This document shows positions 1 to 12,530 of a stretch of 64,000 bases of DNA, piece after piece; the first letter of the stretch is position 1; every line of letters starts with the position of its first letter. The translations under genes were made by a program, and so were the position numbers. Below the pieces are notes generated by a model, which saw only the letters and a list, made by a program, of their open reading frames with translations, had not been told where the DNA came from and ran no database searches. The DNA comes from Uranotaenia lowii (taxonomy: Eukaryota; Arthropoda; Insecta; Diptera; Culicidae), in assembly GCF_029784155.1 (NCBI RefSeq), contig NC_073693.1, positions 148,058,843 through 148,122,842 on the forward strand, read 5' to 3'.

Positions 1-2602
1 AATTTGCAATATTAACTTTTCGTATAAGTTGGAATATATCAGTTATTTGTGGAAATATTGAAACAATATTAATTTAAAAATGAAGTATTGAGTCAGTCTT
101 ATTATGTTTCAAAATTGAGTACCTAAAACTGATTGAAATGTGTTACAACTACAATCAAAAAACTTGTGGTTCTTCCTCAGTATTTTTTGGGAAAAAATAC
201 TTCTGACTGTACTGAATACTTAATATAAAACTAATGTTTTATAAAGGGTAATTCAATTAACCCTGAAAAATTGAATTTTTGGCTTCCGACTTTAAATCGT
301 TTGTATCCGTTATTTGAAAATTGTATGTCTGATAAGGGCCTACTGTTTTAGAGAGTTAAGCTTCTTGATTAAACGCATTTAATTTTACTAATGGCAGGAA
401 ACGCTGAACCAATTTGTTCTTCTCGCTATCTCCCGAAATGATTGATTGAGAAATCGTGCCCTCTTAAGCAACCATCAACTGCAAAAAATCACTTTATCTC
501 CCGAGTTAATTCCGCAGATAACTGGAACGGCCTTCAAGCTTCACTGCTTCGATTCCAATCACCACCGAGCGGCCGAAAAAGGAGTCCGGGTTTCTAATTT
601 GCTTCCGCTCTAGCGAACAATTCCCTAAAATAGCAACTATGCCAACAACCTTCATTATGGAAGCGGTTCACATTGCTACTGAACTACTTTATGTTGGCTG
701 CTTCCAGCAAATCACTAGACCGTATCCGAGCAGAAGAACGACGAAACATCGTCTTCAGCTTCCTCCTTTGCTTGGATCGCTCTGAGTCCTCCAGAGACTC
801 AAGGAGTTTCTCAAATTTATACCTCACCACACTAATTATGTATCAAGCAGAAAATGATTTAATTATACCTACTACACAAGACTGGAGAAGAACCCTTGAC
901 GTAGCTTGGAAGAGCCAACGTACAGCTTCCAGTATTCCCACGCGATCTTTTCCTGCTCGGAGAAAACTTTTGCTTCAAGGAACTTCCCATCCATATACCC
1001 CTCTGGCAAACTAGGAGGCTCTACCTACAGCACGTTCCGCCTAATCCCACGTGACGTGCGGTTTCTAGACGTTCCTTGCAAATCTGGCAACCCTTCCTCC
1101 AGAATATATTACACACTATAGTACCTGAACTGGAATCCTCATGTGCGAAAAGAAAAAAAAAATAGAAGGTAGGACCACCAGCAGAAATAACTCGAAACGA
1201 GCTGATTTTCACGCTAATATAATATTTCATGAATATTTATCCGCTTATGTCTGCAGACGTTCTGTGCACGAAAATTGGGTGAACCCAAATGAAATGCCTA
1301 GGCCAGGGACCTTTTTCTCGGTTTGACGATGGACTGTGAGAAGGCCGGTCTCGGAACGAAACAAGTGTATAAGCTTAGACGTGTAGAATATATGAGCGAG
1401 GGGAGCCAAATCTTTGGACTAAGCTTTAGGAACTCTCCTTAAGGCGTCTGGTGGTCGGCCGTATCAGACGGATTCAGTTTTCGGAAGCTGTGTTCAAATT
1501 AGGATTAGTTTCTTCGAAGTTTCTATTAATACATTGATTTTTTTCCTCTATATTTCTTAAAATTCGTTTCTTTTAATCATTGTTAAGATTTTTGTTCATA
1601 CCTAACGCCCTAACCGATGTTGAAAAATCGATCGATCCCACAAACTTTTTAGCATTCATGTTTTTACATCGTTTATTTTTATATGGTTGTTTTTACCTTG
1701 CCTGATCATTGAATTTATTTTCCAAATTTAACATGACTCAATCTATTTTACCCGACGATTAATTTTTTTTCCATGGGTCCAGTTTTGGCCAATCCGCTGG
1801 CTGTTGCTGTTGGTGTTGAGTGTGAAAACGGTTTTCTTTCATCCCTCTTTCGGAAGGGCAATGAAACAAAAAAAGGAAACCAGCTCATGTTTCATTCTGT
1901 GCAATAGCCCGAAAAAGTTGCTGACTTGTGGGTAATGTGTGGACAAACGAAGAAGATGTAGGACGAAAAAAAAAAACTCTGTACGTTCTCTACTTTTTGG
2001 CTTTCCAAAGCGAAACGAAACAAGGATACGGGCTATTATTTATGGGAGCTACTAAAATCATGTAGAATATTGCCGGTACTGCTACGGAAATTTCGTCACA
2101 TGCTATCGTCATTCTGTAGGTTTGGAAGATTGTATCAGCTATACTATAGGAGATGACGGCAATGATTTGTGCTTGCTGAAATATAAGAAGCACATTAAAA
2201 GATTCTTCAGGCTTATCGAATTACGTGGCTATTTTGTAGGTGGGGCTATATTGAGTTACTATCCAGGGTATTCTTTGAAATAACCTTTTTTTCAGAACTA
2301 ACATTTTGATCTTTTTCATCAACACCCACGTTAATAGTTTCCTGAAACTTTCTGAAATTTACAACAGATTTCAAATTAAAATTTTAGCAGACTCTTACAC
2401 ATTGGAATTCAAACATATCGCAAAGATTAAATCGAATCAAAATTAAACAAAGTAGAAGAATCAATGTTAGAAAAATATCACTCTTATTCAGTACCGTTCA
2501 GAATTGTATAGAAATGGGAAGCTTCCCAAGAAGCACAGATAAAGTCAACTAGCATAAGGAAGTTTTTTTGTGCAGCTGACGATTTTATGACGGTTTTATT
2601 AT
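1..2602. other. unannotated AT-rich stretch
   Basis: No reading frame here resembles a known protein. The longest open frame (673-1014, plus) is 113 codons, is overlapped by frames on both strands and shows no motif. Between about 400 and 1450 the base composition is more balanced than in the surroundings, which could mean older unique DNA. No inverted or tandem repeat stands out. Confidence 0.5.
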
Positions 2603-3290
2603 AGTCTAGAATTCCAAAAGTTTTCAAAGGTATTAAAAGGGAGTCTAACGAAATGCTCTTCTAAACTAAGGAATTGGATATTTGAGCTATAATTCTTTAC
2701 CGAACTACTTGCTTTCTGCATTGGAATGACGTGTAATGATGAAACGAATATTCTGGGTTTATGTCGAATCAGAAACATAGTTTGGAATTCAAAAACTTAG
2801 ATTTTTTAGTAAACCACACTTTTTCCAGATTCAAGTCTTAGATGGCAGCACAATCTTGCAGTTAAAACCAAATTCAGTCTCAATATTGATTTTCCAGGTT
2901 TCTTAAGACCCATATTCATCATTTCGAGGCAGTTTTCCAATACAGTTTTGTTGAAGTTGACGCTGCAGAAAGCTTCTCGGGATTTGCGAAAAAAATCACC
3001 AGAACAAGAATGTACAGGCGCGAAAATTCCTGCTTATTTCAACTTCCGATTCAATTGCAAATCAAACCAATAATACTGCTAGCCATCTGGTCCATCAAGT
3101 TCCATCGGAAAGTATAACTTTATTCTGATAGCCCTTAAATCTACAGTTAATCATTTTGCATCAAACTAATGAATGTTTATGAAGAAATCAAGCCGTTTGA
3201 TAAAGTATTATAGCTCAAATATCAAATTCCTTAACGCTAGAGAAGCATATTTTAAAACCCTTTAGTAAAGCCTTTGGAATTCTAGAAAAC
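2603..3290. mobile_element. 0.7-kb element with ~100-bp terminal inverted repeats
   Basis: The first ~100 bases (from TCTAGAATTCCAAAAG, about 2604) recur inverted at 3205-3290 (ending CTTTGGAATTCTAGAA), including a shared TTTGAGCTATAAT block. The arms are similar but not identical and the middle ~490 bp is not palindromic. No transposase is encoded, so this is most simply a non-autonomous DNA transposon (MITE-like). The superfamily cannot be assigned because no clear target duplication is seen. Confidence 0.6.
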
Positions 3291-3339
3291 TCCTTAAAAT
3301 GCAGTTATCTATTCAAATAGTTCGTAGAAGCTTTATTAT

Positions 3340-3370
3340 TCATTCATTCATTCATTCATTTTTTTTTAGA
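3340..3370 (+). repeat. (CATT)n microsatellite plus T-run
   Basis: About five tandem CATT units followed by a run of T. It lies just outside the preceding inverted-repeat element. Confidence 0.8.
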
Positions 3371-3534
3371 AACAATCTTGTTTTTGTTGAAAAACACAAG
3401 TGGTACTATTCTTATTTCGCACCCTTCTATTCATATTTTGGTCCTCAACGCCAATTGACGCGTCGAAAAAAAGTAAACTTATGCTCGATTCATCCGTTAA
3501 ACAATTCAAAACAAATTGTAGAAGAAAATTTTAG

Positions 3535-5575
3535 TGATTTTCACTTGCACTTATTGCTTGATTATAAATCGCCATAAAACTTAGTGACAGTTTGCGAGAA
3601 AGATTTCAAAACAGACCCCAATGTTGATGGATTCACAATGTCAAGTATTTGAAAAAAAAAAAAAATTCAGGCCTATTTTCCAACCATTCAATTGCGTTCG
3701 CGATGTCACTATGTCATGTTAAGCAATGCTATTTATCAAAAAAAAAATTCACTTATTATTAAAAAAAAATATTTTTTCTGATAATAAGAATAATTTCATT
3801 AAAATTTCCTCATTCCAAAGATTTGACGAGGCGCATTTATTTTAAGACACTATTTCATACACAGTTTACCTAAAATCTAGACTGTCAGTAGAAAAAGTGC
3901 TCAAAATATGGTTTAAACATTGCTTGTTTGATATTAATTTCACCAGATCACATCTCAATAGAGCAATCATCATTCATCAACCATCAAAGTTGCTGTAAAA
4001 AATTTAAAAAATAATCGAGGAGCTCACAGAACAGAAAAAAAAACAATGTTTTATAAAAGCTTTCTTACCGTAAAACGAGGCAACATTGATCACTGGGGTA
4101 ACTCTGATCAACATGAAATATTTTCACATTAACATCAATAAATAAGTCGAAAGATAAAATATCTCAACACTTTTTCCTACGTTTAAAAACCTTAAGTGGA
4201 GTGAAAAATTTGAAAAAAATCTGGATTGTTTTAGAAAATTTTCAAATGTAAGTGAAAGTGTAATTTCAAAATTTTAAAATATCTATATTTTCGAAGGCTC
4301 GCAAACAAACACTCTTTCTGATAAAATCAAATCGTTTAGAAGCAGTAGATTGATTTATGTGAGAGTTTTTACTTTCTTCCTTAGCGATTTTGCAACACAA
4401 ATATTCGTGCAAATATACGTGTAAACATATAGTATATAATGCAGCAAAACCAATATATACGTATCATTTTAGAGGCTATATAGGTTCATTAGCACACATA
4501 TTCTTGATTTGGAATGTATTGTCGTAATTATATCATGCAATTTAATTGAATACGATAGAAAATATGCATTGGCCGCAAATTTAAGGGGCAGATATACGAA
4601 AAAGAGTTTAAATAACATTCTATACGATATAATCTGTAAAATAAAATACGACTTCTGGTTGTCTGGGCAGTCGACGACAAAAGGCTAGAATCCCTATCAA
4701 AACGTAAAGTTTGAAGAATAAAATTTAGAGGGGAATTAAACGAGGGCCTAGGGAGTTGAATGAAGGCAAAATTTCTTTTTTTTTGTAGTTAAAAGTGAAG
4801 GTAAAAAAATTAGCCCCTTAATTTAAGCATCATCATTGACCATCTTTCGATTTCAATTTTATTGTTGTTCGGCCTTTACACATTAATGACCGCGATGTCT
4901 TTTTACGACCGCGAATAAATCTGAACCAAGAAACACCGAAGTTCAGCATTGTATATCACGGAATTCACTGGCAAAAAGTTAAAAAAAATAGTATCTTTTA
5001 GCCACCAAAAGTGTTGTGTTCGGTTTCGTAGAGATTCGTGATTAATTTTTTATCATTTGAGTTTGTTCCGAACTGCTTTTACAATTCAAAAACTATCATT
5101 TGTAAATATTATGAAGGTGTTTTGTATCCTTTATGATTTAGAAAACTCGTTAAAATCGTCAAAATAGAGACTTACCAATGATACTACAAAGCATCAAATT
5201 CTATACAAAAACGAAATTGATTTTTAAATCAATCTTTAAAAAAGTCTAGTAAATTTCTGCAACCATGTTTTACGTTTATAGGAGTCCAGTTCTGGCTTTG
5301 AAAATACGAAACATGCCACATTCCCCTTAAAAGAAAAAATAATCGAATAATAATTGAAAAAAGTGATCAATCTTATCCCGATTAACGGTTACCAAAATTT
5401 TAAAACATAAAAACTTTATCAAAGATTGACGTTTCTGGAACCGGGCCAAAAAGTGTAATTTTAGCATTTTTAGAGTTCTGATGATGTGCCTAAGCTTTTA
5501 ATTTTATGAAGATTAATGCTACAGCTCTAACGAAGTTGTGCTGACGAAAATAAAGCTAAACTTGGTACTTAGGAA
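3535..5575 (+). repeat. Repeat family R, copy 1 (split by element S1)
   Basis: The blocks 3535-3600, 3820-4065 and 5420-5575 match, in the same order and orientation, blocks at 14690-14735, 16684-16950 and 16977-17105. Both copies share the start GATTTGACGAGGCGC and the later block TATGAAGATTAATGCTA. Copy 1 is interrupted at 4066-5391 by a separate TIR element. No coding capacity is seen. I cannot define the true ends or the class of R. Confidence 0.65.
4066..5391 (+). mobile_element. TIR element S1 (TACCGTAAAACG termini) nested in R
   Basis: It begins TACCGTAAAACGAGGCAAC and ends with the imperfect inverse, CCCGATTAACGGTTA. A second, shorter copy lies in the opposite orientation at 21361-22294. 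The two share terminal repeats and an internal block around 4800-4960 (CTTAATTTAAGCATCATCAT and neighbours). Termini begin and end with TA, compatible with a TA-targeting Tc1/mariner-type MITE. No transposase frame is present. Confidence 0.65.
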
Positions 5576-6384
5576 AGCAGAAAATTTGATCAAAAATATA
5601 GTAGGAGTAAAAATTTATGGAAATTCCAGGTCGCGGCTTCCCATTTCTATACGATTATAAATGGTACTGTACCTTTACTGACAAAAACGCCGGGAAGTGT
5701 TGTGCAAGTGGCTCCAGAGAGTGGGAGTTGAAATATAAAACCTTATGAAATGCAAAACTAGTGCGAAAGATAGAATTTTTAATATGTTTCGGGTAATCCG
5801 AGGTTTCACTTATCCAAGGTTGTTCGTCGCCCAACTACCTTGCGTTACTGCATACTTCTGAGAATCAACAGATGAAGATTCGAGGACGTTGTACTTGATG
5901 AAACTCAGTTTGTTAAAATTGAAATTGAAAGGAATTTCGTTTAAAAAAAGTTGTATGTATGTATTGAAATGAATTTTATGAAATTTTAAGCGACTGTTTC
6001 ATGAAGCTTATAAAAAAATTTACATCTGCGCTGCATTACTGACTACTTGAATCGTACTTTTTTCAGGATAAGCACTTGGTATGAGAGAACTGACGAACCA
6101 GATTATTTGTAAAAAAATTCGCTTACCTATGGCTCCGAATAATGTTCTATTTCATTTTTATTGTGGCATACAATTTTTTCTATCAATTCTAAGTTGAACT
6201 GTTCACTAAAGCACAATGCTTAATCGAATCTGTGCGAAACTTGTATTTTTTTCATGGTTAACAGGTTTCATGTTAAACCAGTCGGCAAAGTCTTGTAGAG
6301 TACAGTAGTGTAAATAGATAGGTTATTTGAAAATTCATTTATTAAACAAATCAATCAAAATGACACAAACTATTCAGGAGAAGA
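5576..6384. other. stretch with no recognised feature
   Basis: AT-rich sequence upstream of the gypsy pol remnant. The missing 5' part of that element (LTR, gag, protease) would be expected here, but I cannot recognise any of it; it is either deleted or decayed beyond reading by eye. Confidence 0.4.
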
Positions 6385-8600
6385 TACAACCTTGACGTCG
6401 AAAGAGTTTCATTAATCCAACGTTCCATCTATAAGCCTTTCATATGATAAGAGCATACCTCCAACGAGAAATATTTTTACATGTATTCCTCCATCTTTCA
6501 GAGAAAAAACGATGCGCAGATTGAATGATCTTTTATCTGCAGGAGTTTTTGAAGAAGTGAAAGAAAACATGGAACGATCGTTCTGTTCTTCACTTTCGGT
6601 AGTTCCGAAAGAAAAAGAAGATAAACATCTGGTAGGTAGTAGATTTGCGGGGCCCAAATAAGAGCAAAGTTGGGGCTCCATTCAAAATGCCGACCCTGGA
6701 AGAAATATTAGCCGATTTGAACGGTGCTCAATGTCTCCACCATCATTTAACAGCGCATAATTTAATGTAGTTCTAAACGAAGATACGCGTCATTTAACTA
6801 TTTTTTCTTTTGCTGGAAATGCAACCTATCGCTTTGTGAGACTACCATTTGGTTTGTGCAGTGCACCCTATATCGTTCAGGAGATTCTACAAACCATAGT
6901 TTTGGATGGTTGTGATGGAACGCGAAACTACTTAGATGATATGCTAGTATAGGGTCGAACAAAGAAAGACCACGATACGAAATTGAATAAAACGCATTTG
7001 AATCATTGCATTAGTAATCATAATGTAAAGATAAATTCATCAAAAAGTGTCAATTGGTTTAGCCACTGTACTAGATCAGTATGATAGAAGAAGTATTCCA
7101 GGAATAATATCATGCGCTTCCAAAGCCCTCACTGAAGTAGAGGAAAAATATCCCTAGACGCATAAAGAATTTTTGGCAATCGTTTGAGGAATCGAGAGAT
7201 TTTCATTTTTTTTTAACCGAAAAATTATTCATAGTCAGAACAGACTCAGAAGCAAATGAATTCATTTTTGGGGATATCCATAGAATTGGTAGAAGAGCTG
7301 TTTCAAGAGCAGATGTATGGTCTGTCAGGCTCCAAGTTTTTTATTTCGAAATCAAAAGAAGTCCCGGTCATTTGAACATAGTACATGCTCTATCCAAATT
7401 AATTGTCAAATACCAAATACTCGAACCCTTTGATGATGAAAGCGAGAAACAGCTATTGTATGCTGTTGATTCAAGTACAAAAAATATTTCATGGTCTGAT
7501 GTTGAGTTGGCTCAGAAAAAAACGCAATTTTATATGACGTTAGAAAGGCAATTTTACTTGATAAATAGAGTTAGAGTTTAGTTCCATGCCAAGAACATAT
7601 GAAAGAGCTTAGAGTTCTGGGAGAAACAATATTTCGAGAGGATAAATGCAAGAAAATTCAAATGACAGTTTTGCAATCAGCTCATATGCTGGTACTGCTT
7701 CTTTAAAAAGAATTTTAAGAGAATATTTTTGGTGGTCAATCATGACTAAGGATGCAGAGAGCTTTGTAAAAAAATTGTTCTGCTTGTTCAGTAATATCTC
7801 GTAAAACCCTGCTTTGCCGTTATCAACTAGAATACTTCTTGAAAGACTTTGGTAAATATTGCAAGTATATTTTCTATCTGTAGTTGGTTGTAGTGGAGAA
7901 ATAATAGTGCATGTAGATATTTATTCAAGATATCTTTCTGCTGTAGAAATGAAAGAAACAAGGACGCTTTAAGCACAGACAAACTTTAAGTATGAATTCT
8001 GAAATGTTATACACTTGGGGTCTAAAATTAGTTTTGCAAATGAAAGTAACAATTGCCGCCCATTCCGAATTAAGAATTTATTGAAATTCATACCGTTATT
8101 TCCACAATCCAACAGTGCAATAGAGCGACAGAACCAAGGAATTCTGAAGGCTTTGTTTGTATATTTGTTTATTTTCGTACCTGTGGGACACGAAGGTAAG
8201 TTCAACTGATTGTCAAGAAATAAGTGATCGCGATGCAGTTTCAAAGTTTCAGAACAAACATTATGCGGATTCCCTCAGGGGTGTGAAAGAATCAGATATC
8301 GTTGAAGGTGATGGCAATACCAAGGAAAAATAAAATTAATCCAATTTTTTTTCAAATTATAAAAAGTGAAAGAGTGCATCCCTTTACAAAACAATTTACA
8401 GGAAATCAAACTGGCACCAAGAATGTTCGAATCTAAGGATGAAATTGCATCAGATGGTAGTATAGTTAAAAAAAATGAATGACAGAATATTTTGGATGGA
8501 ATGACAATACAATTTCAACAGAAGAGGATAGTGAAATGAGAGAACTAGAAGGCATAAATGAGCAGAATGTCGAAGAGAACGAATTCTTAGACGATTGCGC
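6385..8600 (+). pseudogene. Decayed Ty3/gypsy retrotransposon pol (RT, RNase H, integrase)
   Basis: Conceptual translation in shifting frames gives, in order, pol pieces of an LTR retrotransposon. About 6385-6960 is reverse transcriptase: a proline-rich lead-in, DLLSAGVFEEV, then FGLCSAPYIVQ and the active-site box YLDD at 6929-6940. About 7060-7420 is RNase H and connection sequence (SKALTEVEEKYP, KEFLAIV, RSPGHLNI). About 7600-8330 is integrase: VDIYSRY around the first catalytic Asp, then a PQSNSAIERQNQ stretch containing the catalytic Glu. A basic pol tail runs to about 8600. Stops and frameshifts are scattered throughout, so nothing is functional. Order RT-RNase H-IN is the Ty3/gypsy arrangement. 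No gag, protease or 5' LTR was recognised. The 3' end is interrupted by the Jockey-type insertion. Confidence 0.85.
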
Positions 8601-10640
8601 CGACAAAAGACATATAATCAACCTTGGTGGAATTCTGAACTTCGGAGAAAACGTAACGTTGTTCGTAAAGCCAGATATCGTTTGCTTTCGAGACAAGACT
8701 GATGAAAACAAATTATCACTCTCTAGACTAGAGACTGAATATTCGGCAATTCGTAACGCTGCCTTTGATCAGTATATTTTGAACATCGAACGTAACGTTA
8801 AACAAGATCGTTCTTCTTTCTGGAAATATATCAATAGTCGTCGACTCGGAAATTCTATTCCTTCATCTGTAACGTTTCAAGAAGGGACATCGGAAAGCGT
8901 TAAGGATTCTGCTGGTTTGTTTGCCGAATTTTTCAGTAGCGTGTACATTTCACTCTCTCCAGACTGCACTAATGATTACTTTGGAACACTGCAAAACCGT
9001 GACATTAGACTCCCGCAGCCCGTATTTTCAGACCAGGAGGTTCTAAAAGTATTGATTTCTATGGATTCTTCGGAAGATTCGAGGCCTGATGGGATCCCAA
9101 CGTCGTTGGTCTCGTCAATTGCTGTATCACTTGCCACGCCACTTAGCATGATTTTCAATCTATCGATATCGAAAGGTGTCTTTCCTGCTCTTTGGAAAAT
9201 GGCATCTATTTCTCCAATTCATAAGTCTGGAAACGCTCATCGTGTGGAAAATTACCGACCAATATCCATTCTTTGCTGCTTCTCAAAAGTATTTGAAGTC
9301 CTGATGTACGAACGATTGTATACTGCAGCTGTCCCGTTACTCACGGAGGTCCAACACGGCTTTGTCAAGAAAATATCAACGTTGACAAATTTAATGTGCT
9401 ATGCCAGCGAATTGCATACCGCAACATATAAGAAACTGCAAGTGGACTCAATATACATTGACTTCGCCAAGGCCTTCGACAAAGTTCCACACAGAATCGT
9501 CATAGAAAAACTTACTCGCTACGGCTTTCCTGTATGGGTAACCAAATGGTTGTCGTCGTACCTGCTTAATCGTCGAGGTTTTATCAACATTCGTGGTACT
9601 CACTCTATTGTGTTCAACATTCCATCTGGTATACCGCAGGGCAGCCACTTAGGACCGCTTATCTTCGTGCTGTTTATAAACGATTTAGCAACATGCCTTC
9701 AATCACAGAAACTACTGTTTGCTGATGATTTGAAAATCTATCGAATCATAGATTCAATAGTGGATTGCGCTGCGCTTCAATATAACATCGACAGATTACT
9801 GGCGTGGTGCAATATACATGGAATGGAAGTTAATGGCAGTGAGTGTAAGTGCATAAGCTTCTTCAGGAGTAGAGCCTCAATTGTTTACGACTACGCTTTA
9901 AGTGGAAGCTCTCTCGAAAGGGTAGCCTCCATAAAAGATCTTGGGGTTACTTTTGATCAGAAGATCACTTTTGCCCAGCATGTCGCGACGACTACAGCCA
10001 AGATTTCGCTTTGCTCGGTTTTCTTCGTCGGAATACGTCAAGTTTTGAAGACCGGTACGCATTGAAAACTTTATTCTGCTCGTTAGTACGCAGCGTCTTA
10101 GAATATGCGGTTCCAGTTTTGGGCACCCTACCACTCCGTCCACAGTGACAGGATTGAAAGAATCCAGAAAAAAATTCTTTGGTACGCACTACGCCGTCTG
10201 CGCTGGCAAGATCCCGTGCGGCTACCTCCTTACTCTGAGAGGTGTGGCCTACTATCAATGACGCCTTTGAGTCAAAGAAGAAACTATCTGCAACGAATCT
10301 TCATATACGATATTTTGATCAACGCTGTTGACTGTCCCCAACTGCTCCAGAGTTTAAACCTCTACGCTCCAGCTCGACAACTACGCAGACAGTTGATTTT
10401 TTGGTTGCCAAGAAGCAGAACAGTTTTTGGACAAAATCACCCCTTACACCGATGATGTCAAGCTTTTAATGTTGTCTCGCACTTATTTGACTTTCATTTA
10501 TCAAAATCTAAGTTTAAAAGTGCAATCCGTGATGTAAACTTATTTTTAACTAATTTTTAATAGTATTGTAATCTTATTAATAAGCTAGTTTTAATATTAA
10601 ATCTGTATGACAGTAGTCAAAGACTCCAAATAAATAAATA
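8600..10640 (+). pseudogene. 5'-truncated Jockey-type non-LTR retrotransposon (RT ORF, frameshifted)
   Basis: An open frame from 8479 to 10065 (528 codons) carries a non-LTR reverse transcriptase: VENYRPISILCCFSKVFE, the IDFAKAFDKVPH motif A at about residue 328, SGIPQGSHLGPL, and the active-site box FADD at 9718-9729 (residue ~414), followed by IKDLGVTFD. The first ~40 codons look like the gypsy pol tail. The linker PWWNSELRRKRN appears in another frame at 8610-8700, so a frameshift lies near 8700. A second frameshift near 10065 moves the C-terminal region to 10105-10455 (RIERIQKKILWYALRRL, CGLLSM). The 3' end is a short UTR and a tail of TAAA units at 10630-10645. Endonuclease and ORF1 are absent, as expected for 5' truncation. 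Family placement rests on motif style. Confidence 0.85.
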
Positions 10641-10645
10641 AATTT

Positions 10646-11060
10646 TCGAACAAATTTATGAATAAAGTATAGAGGAGGAGAGCATTTTAGAGAAAAATAC
10701 TGTAAAATGGTTAAATAAATATTAATATATTAAAAAATCTATGCCAAAACAATGTTTAAAATAAAGAAGGATCAGTGTCAAACAGACCGTTATAAAAATG
10801 CAATCCGCTAGCAGTTCGGTACATGCTGGTACTTTTAGTGAACAGAGTTGAGAAGGGAAAGAGATAGGCATATGTATCGGAAAGAGATAAAGATAAGTTT
10901 CGGAGAAAGAATAATTGGGTACGCATCAAGTAAGTGGAGAAAAAATAAAGGTCAAATGTAATACGTGTGTCAAAAAGTACAGAGCTAGTGTTCTCACTTG
11001 GAGAAAATATTGAGAAAAATTTCGTTTTTAAGGGTTCTAGTAGAAAGTGTTTGGTGACCA
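10646..11060 (+). other. Possible 3' end / LTR remnant of the interrupted gypsy element
   Basis: Just after the Jockey tail is a purine run (AGAGGAGGAGAG, 10671-10682) of the kind that primes plus-strand synthesis before a 3' LTR, followed by AT-rich sequence and a TATAAAAATGC block near 10792. This fits resumption of the gypsy element after the insertion. There is no second LTR to compare, so it remains an inference. Confidence 0.35.
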
Positions 11061-11604
11061 TGGAAAATCACCACAAGTCTGAAAAAACTGTAGCTTTTTT
11101 TGTCAAAATTGGGGCAGAATACCCGCAATACCACTTGTTTATTCTCAAATGTTGAATGCTGATAACTTTTGAGAAAATTCGAATATCAAAACGAAATGTC
11201 ATTCTTTTAATAACAAGTATAACAAATTTCGTCCTTGTTCAAGTTTAAAAGGTTCACCAATATTCGATTCGAAAAAATCATCAGCCGCCATATTTGCCAC
11301 GAAATCAGCCAAGAAATTGAACTTTGTTCCCTATTCTAAATCGTTTCACCTACAAGGATATCATGAAGTGAATTGAAAAAAGCGAAATGTTCCGTAAGAT
11401 TAGCAAAACAAATGATTTTTTGCCAGAGTATGGTTAGGTAACAAAATTACCATGAACATTAGAGTTCCCCAAATGACTTCAAAAACGGCTTTTCTTAAAG
11501 CCCAAACTATGAAAAATATTTCATCCCAAGACTGCATATCGATAAGATTTAAGATAAAAAAGTTATTAGGCTTCAGAAATGGGCTAACTTTTTTTACGGT
11601 GGTT

Positions 11605-11665
11605 TTCATCACTGTTAATGAGGTGTCAATATTTTTGACCGCCTCAACTCATTAACAGTGATGAA
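11605..11665. other. Perfect 18-bp inverted repeat (hairpin)
   Basis: TTCATCACTGTTAATGAG at 11605-11622 is exactly complementary to 11648-11665, with a 25-nt spacer. It sits between the left foldback arm and element A, and is not part of the related copy at 38.6-40.4 kb. Confidence 0.85.
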
Positions 11666-11675
11666 TACCATTCTA

Positions 11676-12369
11676 ACGGGTCTAACGGGTAAAAAAAACA
11701 CCATTTTCACGATTTTTTTCTAGAGCTATAGTTCAAACAAATGTTTTCAAATTTTTTGCATTATACAAAGCATTGTTAAAAGAACCGGTGACGGAGCGCT
11801 TTCGAAGATGCCTTTTAGAAAACAGAATTTGCGGTGGACACTGTATCTCAGCACAGAATCATCTGAAGTCAAAAAATCAGAGCAAAATATTTTCAATAGA
11901 TGTTTTTCTGGACCCCAACGTTTTTATTTAACTTAAAAAATTTTTTATGAAATTTTTGTGGCTGTTTGAAGTTAAAAACTACGATTTTTCACGAAAAAAC
12001 CCGCCATTTTTCTCCTGTAAGTTATCTCCCCAAAGTAAAAAAAACAAAAAAGAAAAACGTTGGGGTCTGGTATTTTATATGTAGAAAATATGTTCCAAAT
12101 TTGAAAAGAATCGGATAAGACGTTTTCAAATGACGATGTCCACGGACTTTAGAAATGTGCTTTCGAAAAAAAGCGTTTGAAGTTTCCGCTATTGCTTTCT
12201 TGCAGTATTAGATAGGAAGAGATAAAGGCTTATAACTTCTACAGTTTTTCTTCAATTGACTTGAAAATTTGACACAACATTCTTGAAATGTTTTACAATA
12301 AGAAAATAAAAAAATAAAAAATCGATTTTTTGAAAGTGTTATACCCTACCCCCCCCCCCCCCCCCCCCC
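11676..12369 (+). mobile_element. Element A: poly-C-ended repeat, partner of 38613-40423
   Basis: From TCTAACGGGTAAAAAAAACA to the 21-base C run (12349-12369) this matches, in reverse orientation, the TTAA-flanked element at 38613-40423 once that copy's insertion is removed. The C run is followed directly by TTAA (12370-12373). The left end lacks the expected G run, so this copy is truncated or rearranged there. Non-coding. Confidence 0.7.
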
Positions 12370-12530
12370 TTAAAAAAGTTAGCTCAGTTTTGAAGCCTAA
12401 TAACTTTTTATTTTAAATCTTATCGGTATGTAGTTTTCGGATGATATATTTTTCATAATTTAGGCTTTAAGAAAACCCGTTTTTGAAAGAAATCGGCAGA
12501 CGGGAACCAAAGTTATTGATAAAAAATTGG

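Larger units (their letters stand above)
11455..12530. mobile_element. Foldback element with ~130-bp arms, interrupted centrally
   Basis: The block 11473-11600 (ACTTCAAAAACGGC through TTATTAGGCTTCAGAAATGG) is repeated inverted at 12373-12497 with modest divergence. The arms converge on a central segment holding an 18-bp hairpin and element A. A weaker match continues outward to about 11455 and 12530. No protein is encoded. Class unknown; a MITE or foldback element is the simplest reading. Confidence 0.65.

Noticed and set aside
673..1014. 113-codon open frame as a host gene
   Set aside because: No recognisable domain, overlapped by other frames, no splice or promoter context I can defend.
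6412..6681. 89-codon minus-strand frame
   Set aside because: Antisense to the gypsy reverse transcriptase remnant, whose motifs are on the plus strand.
12349..12369. C/G runs here, at 38613, 40405 and 59631 as telomeric or G-quadruplex elements
   Set aside because: They are plain homopolymers; three fall at element tips or next to TTAA, and no spaced G-tract pattern is present.
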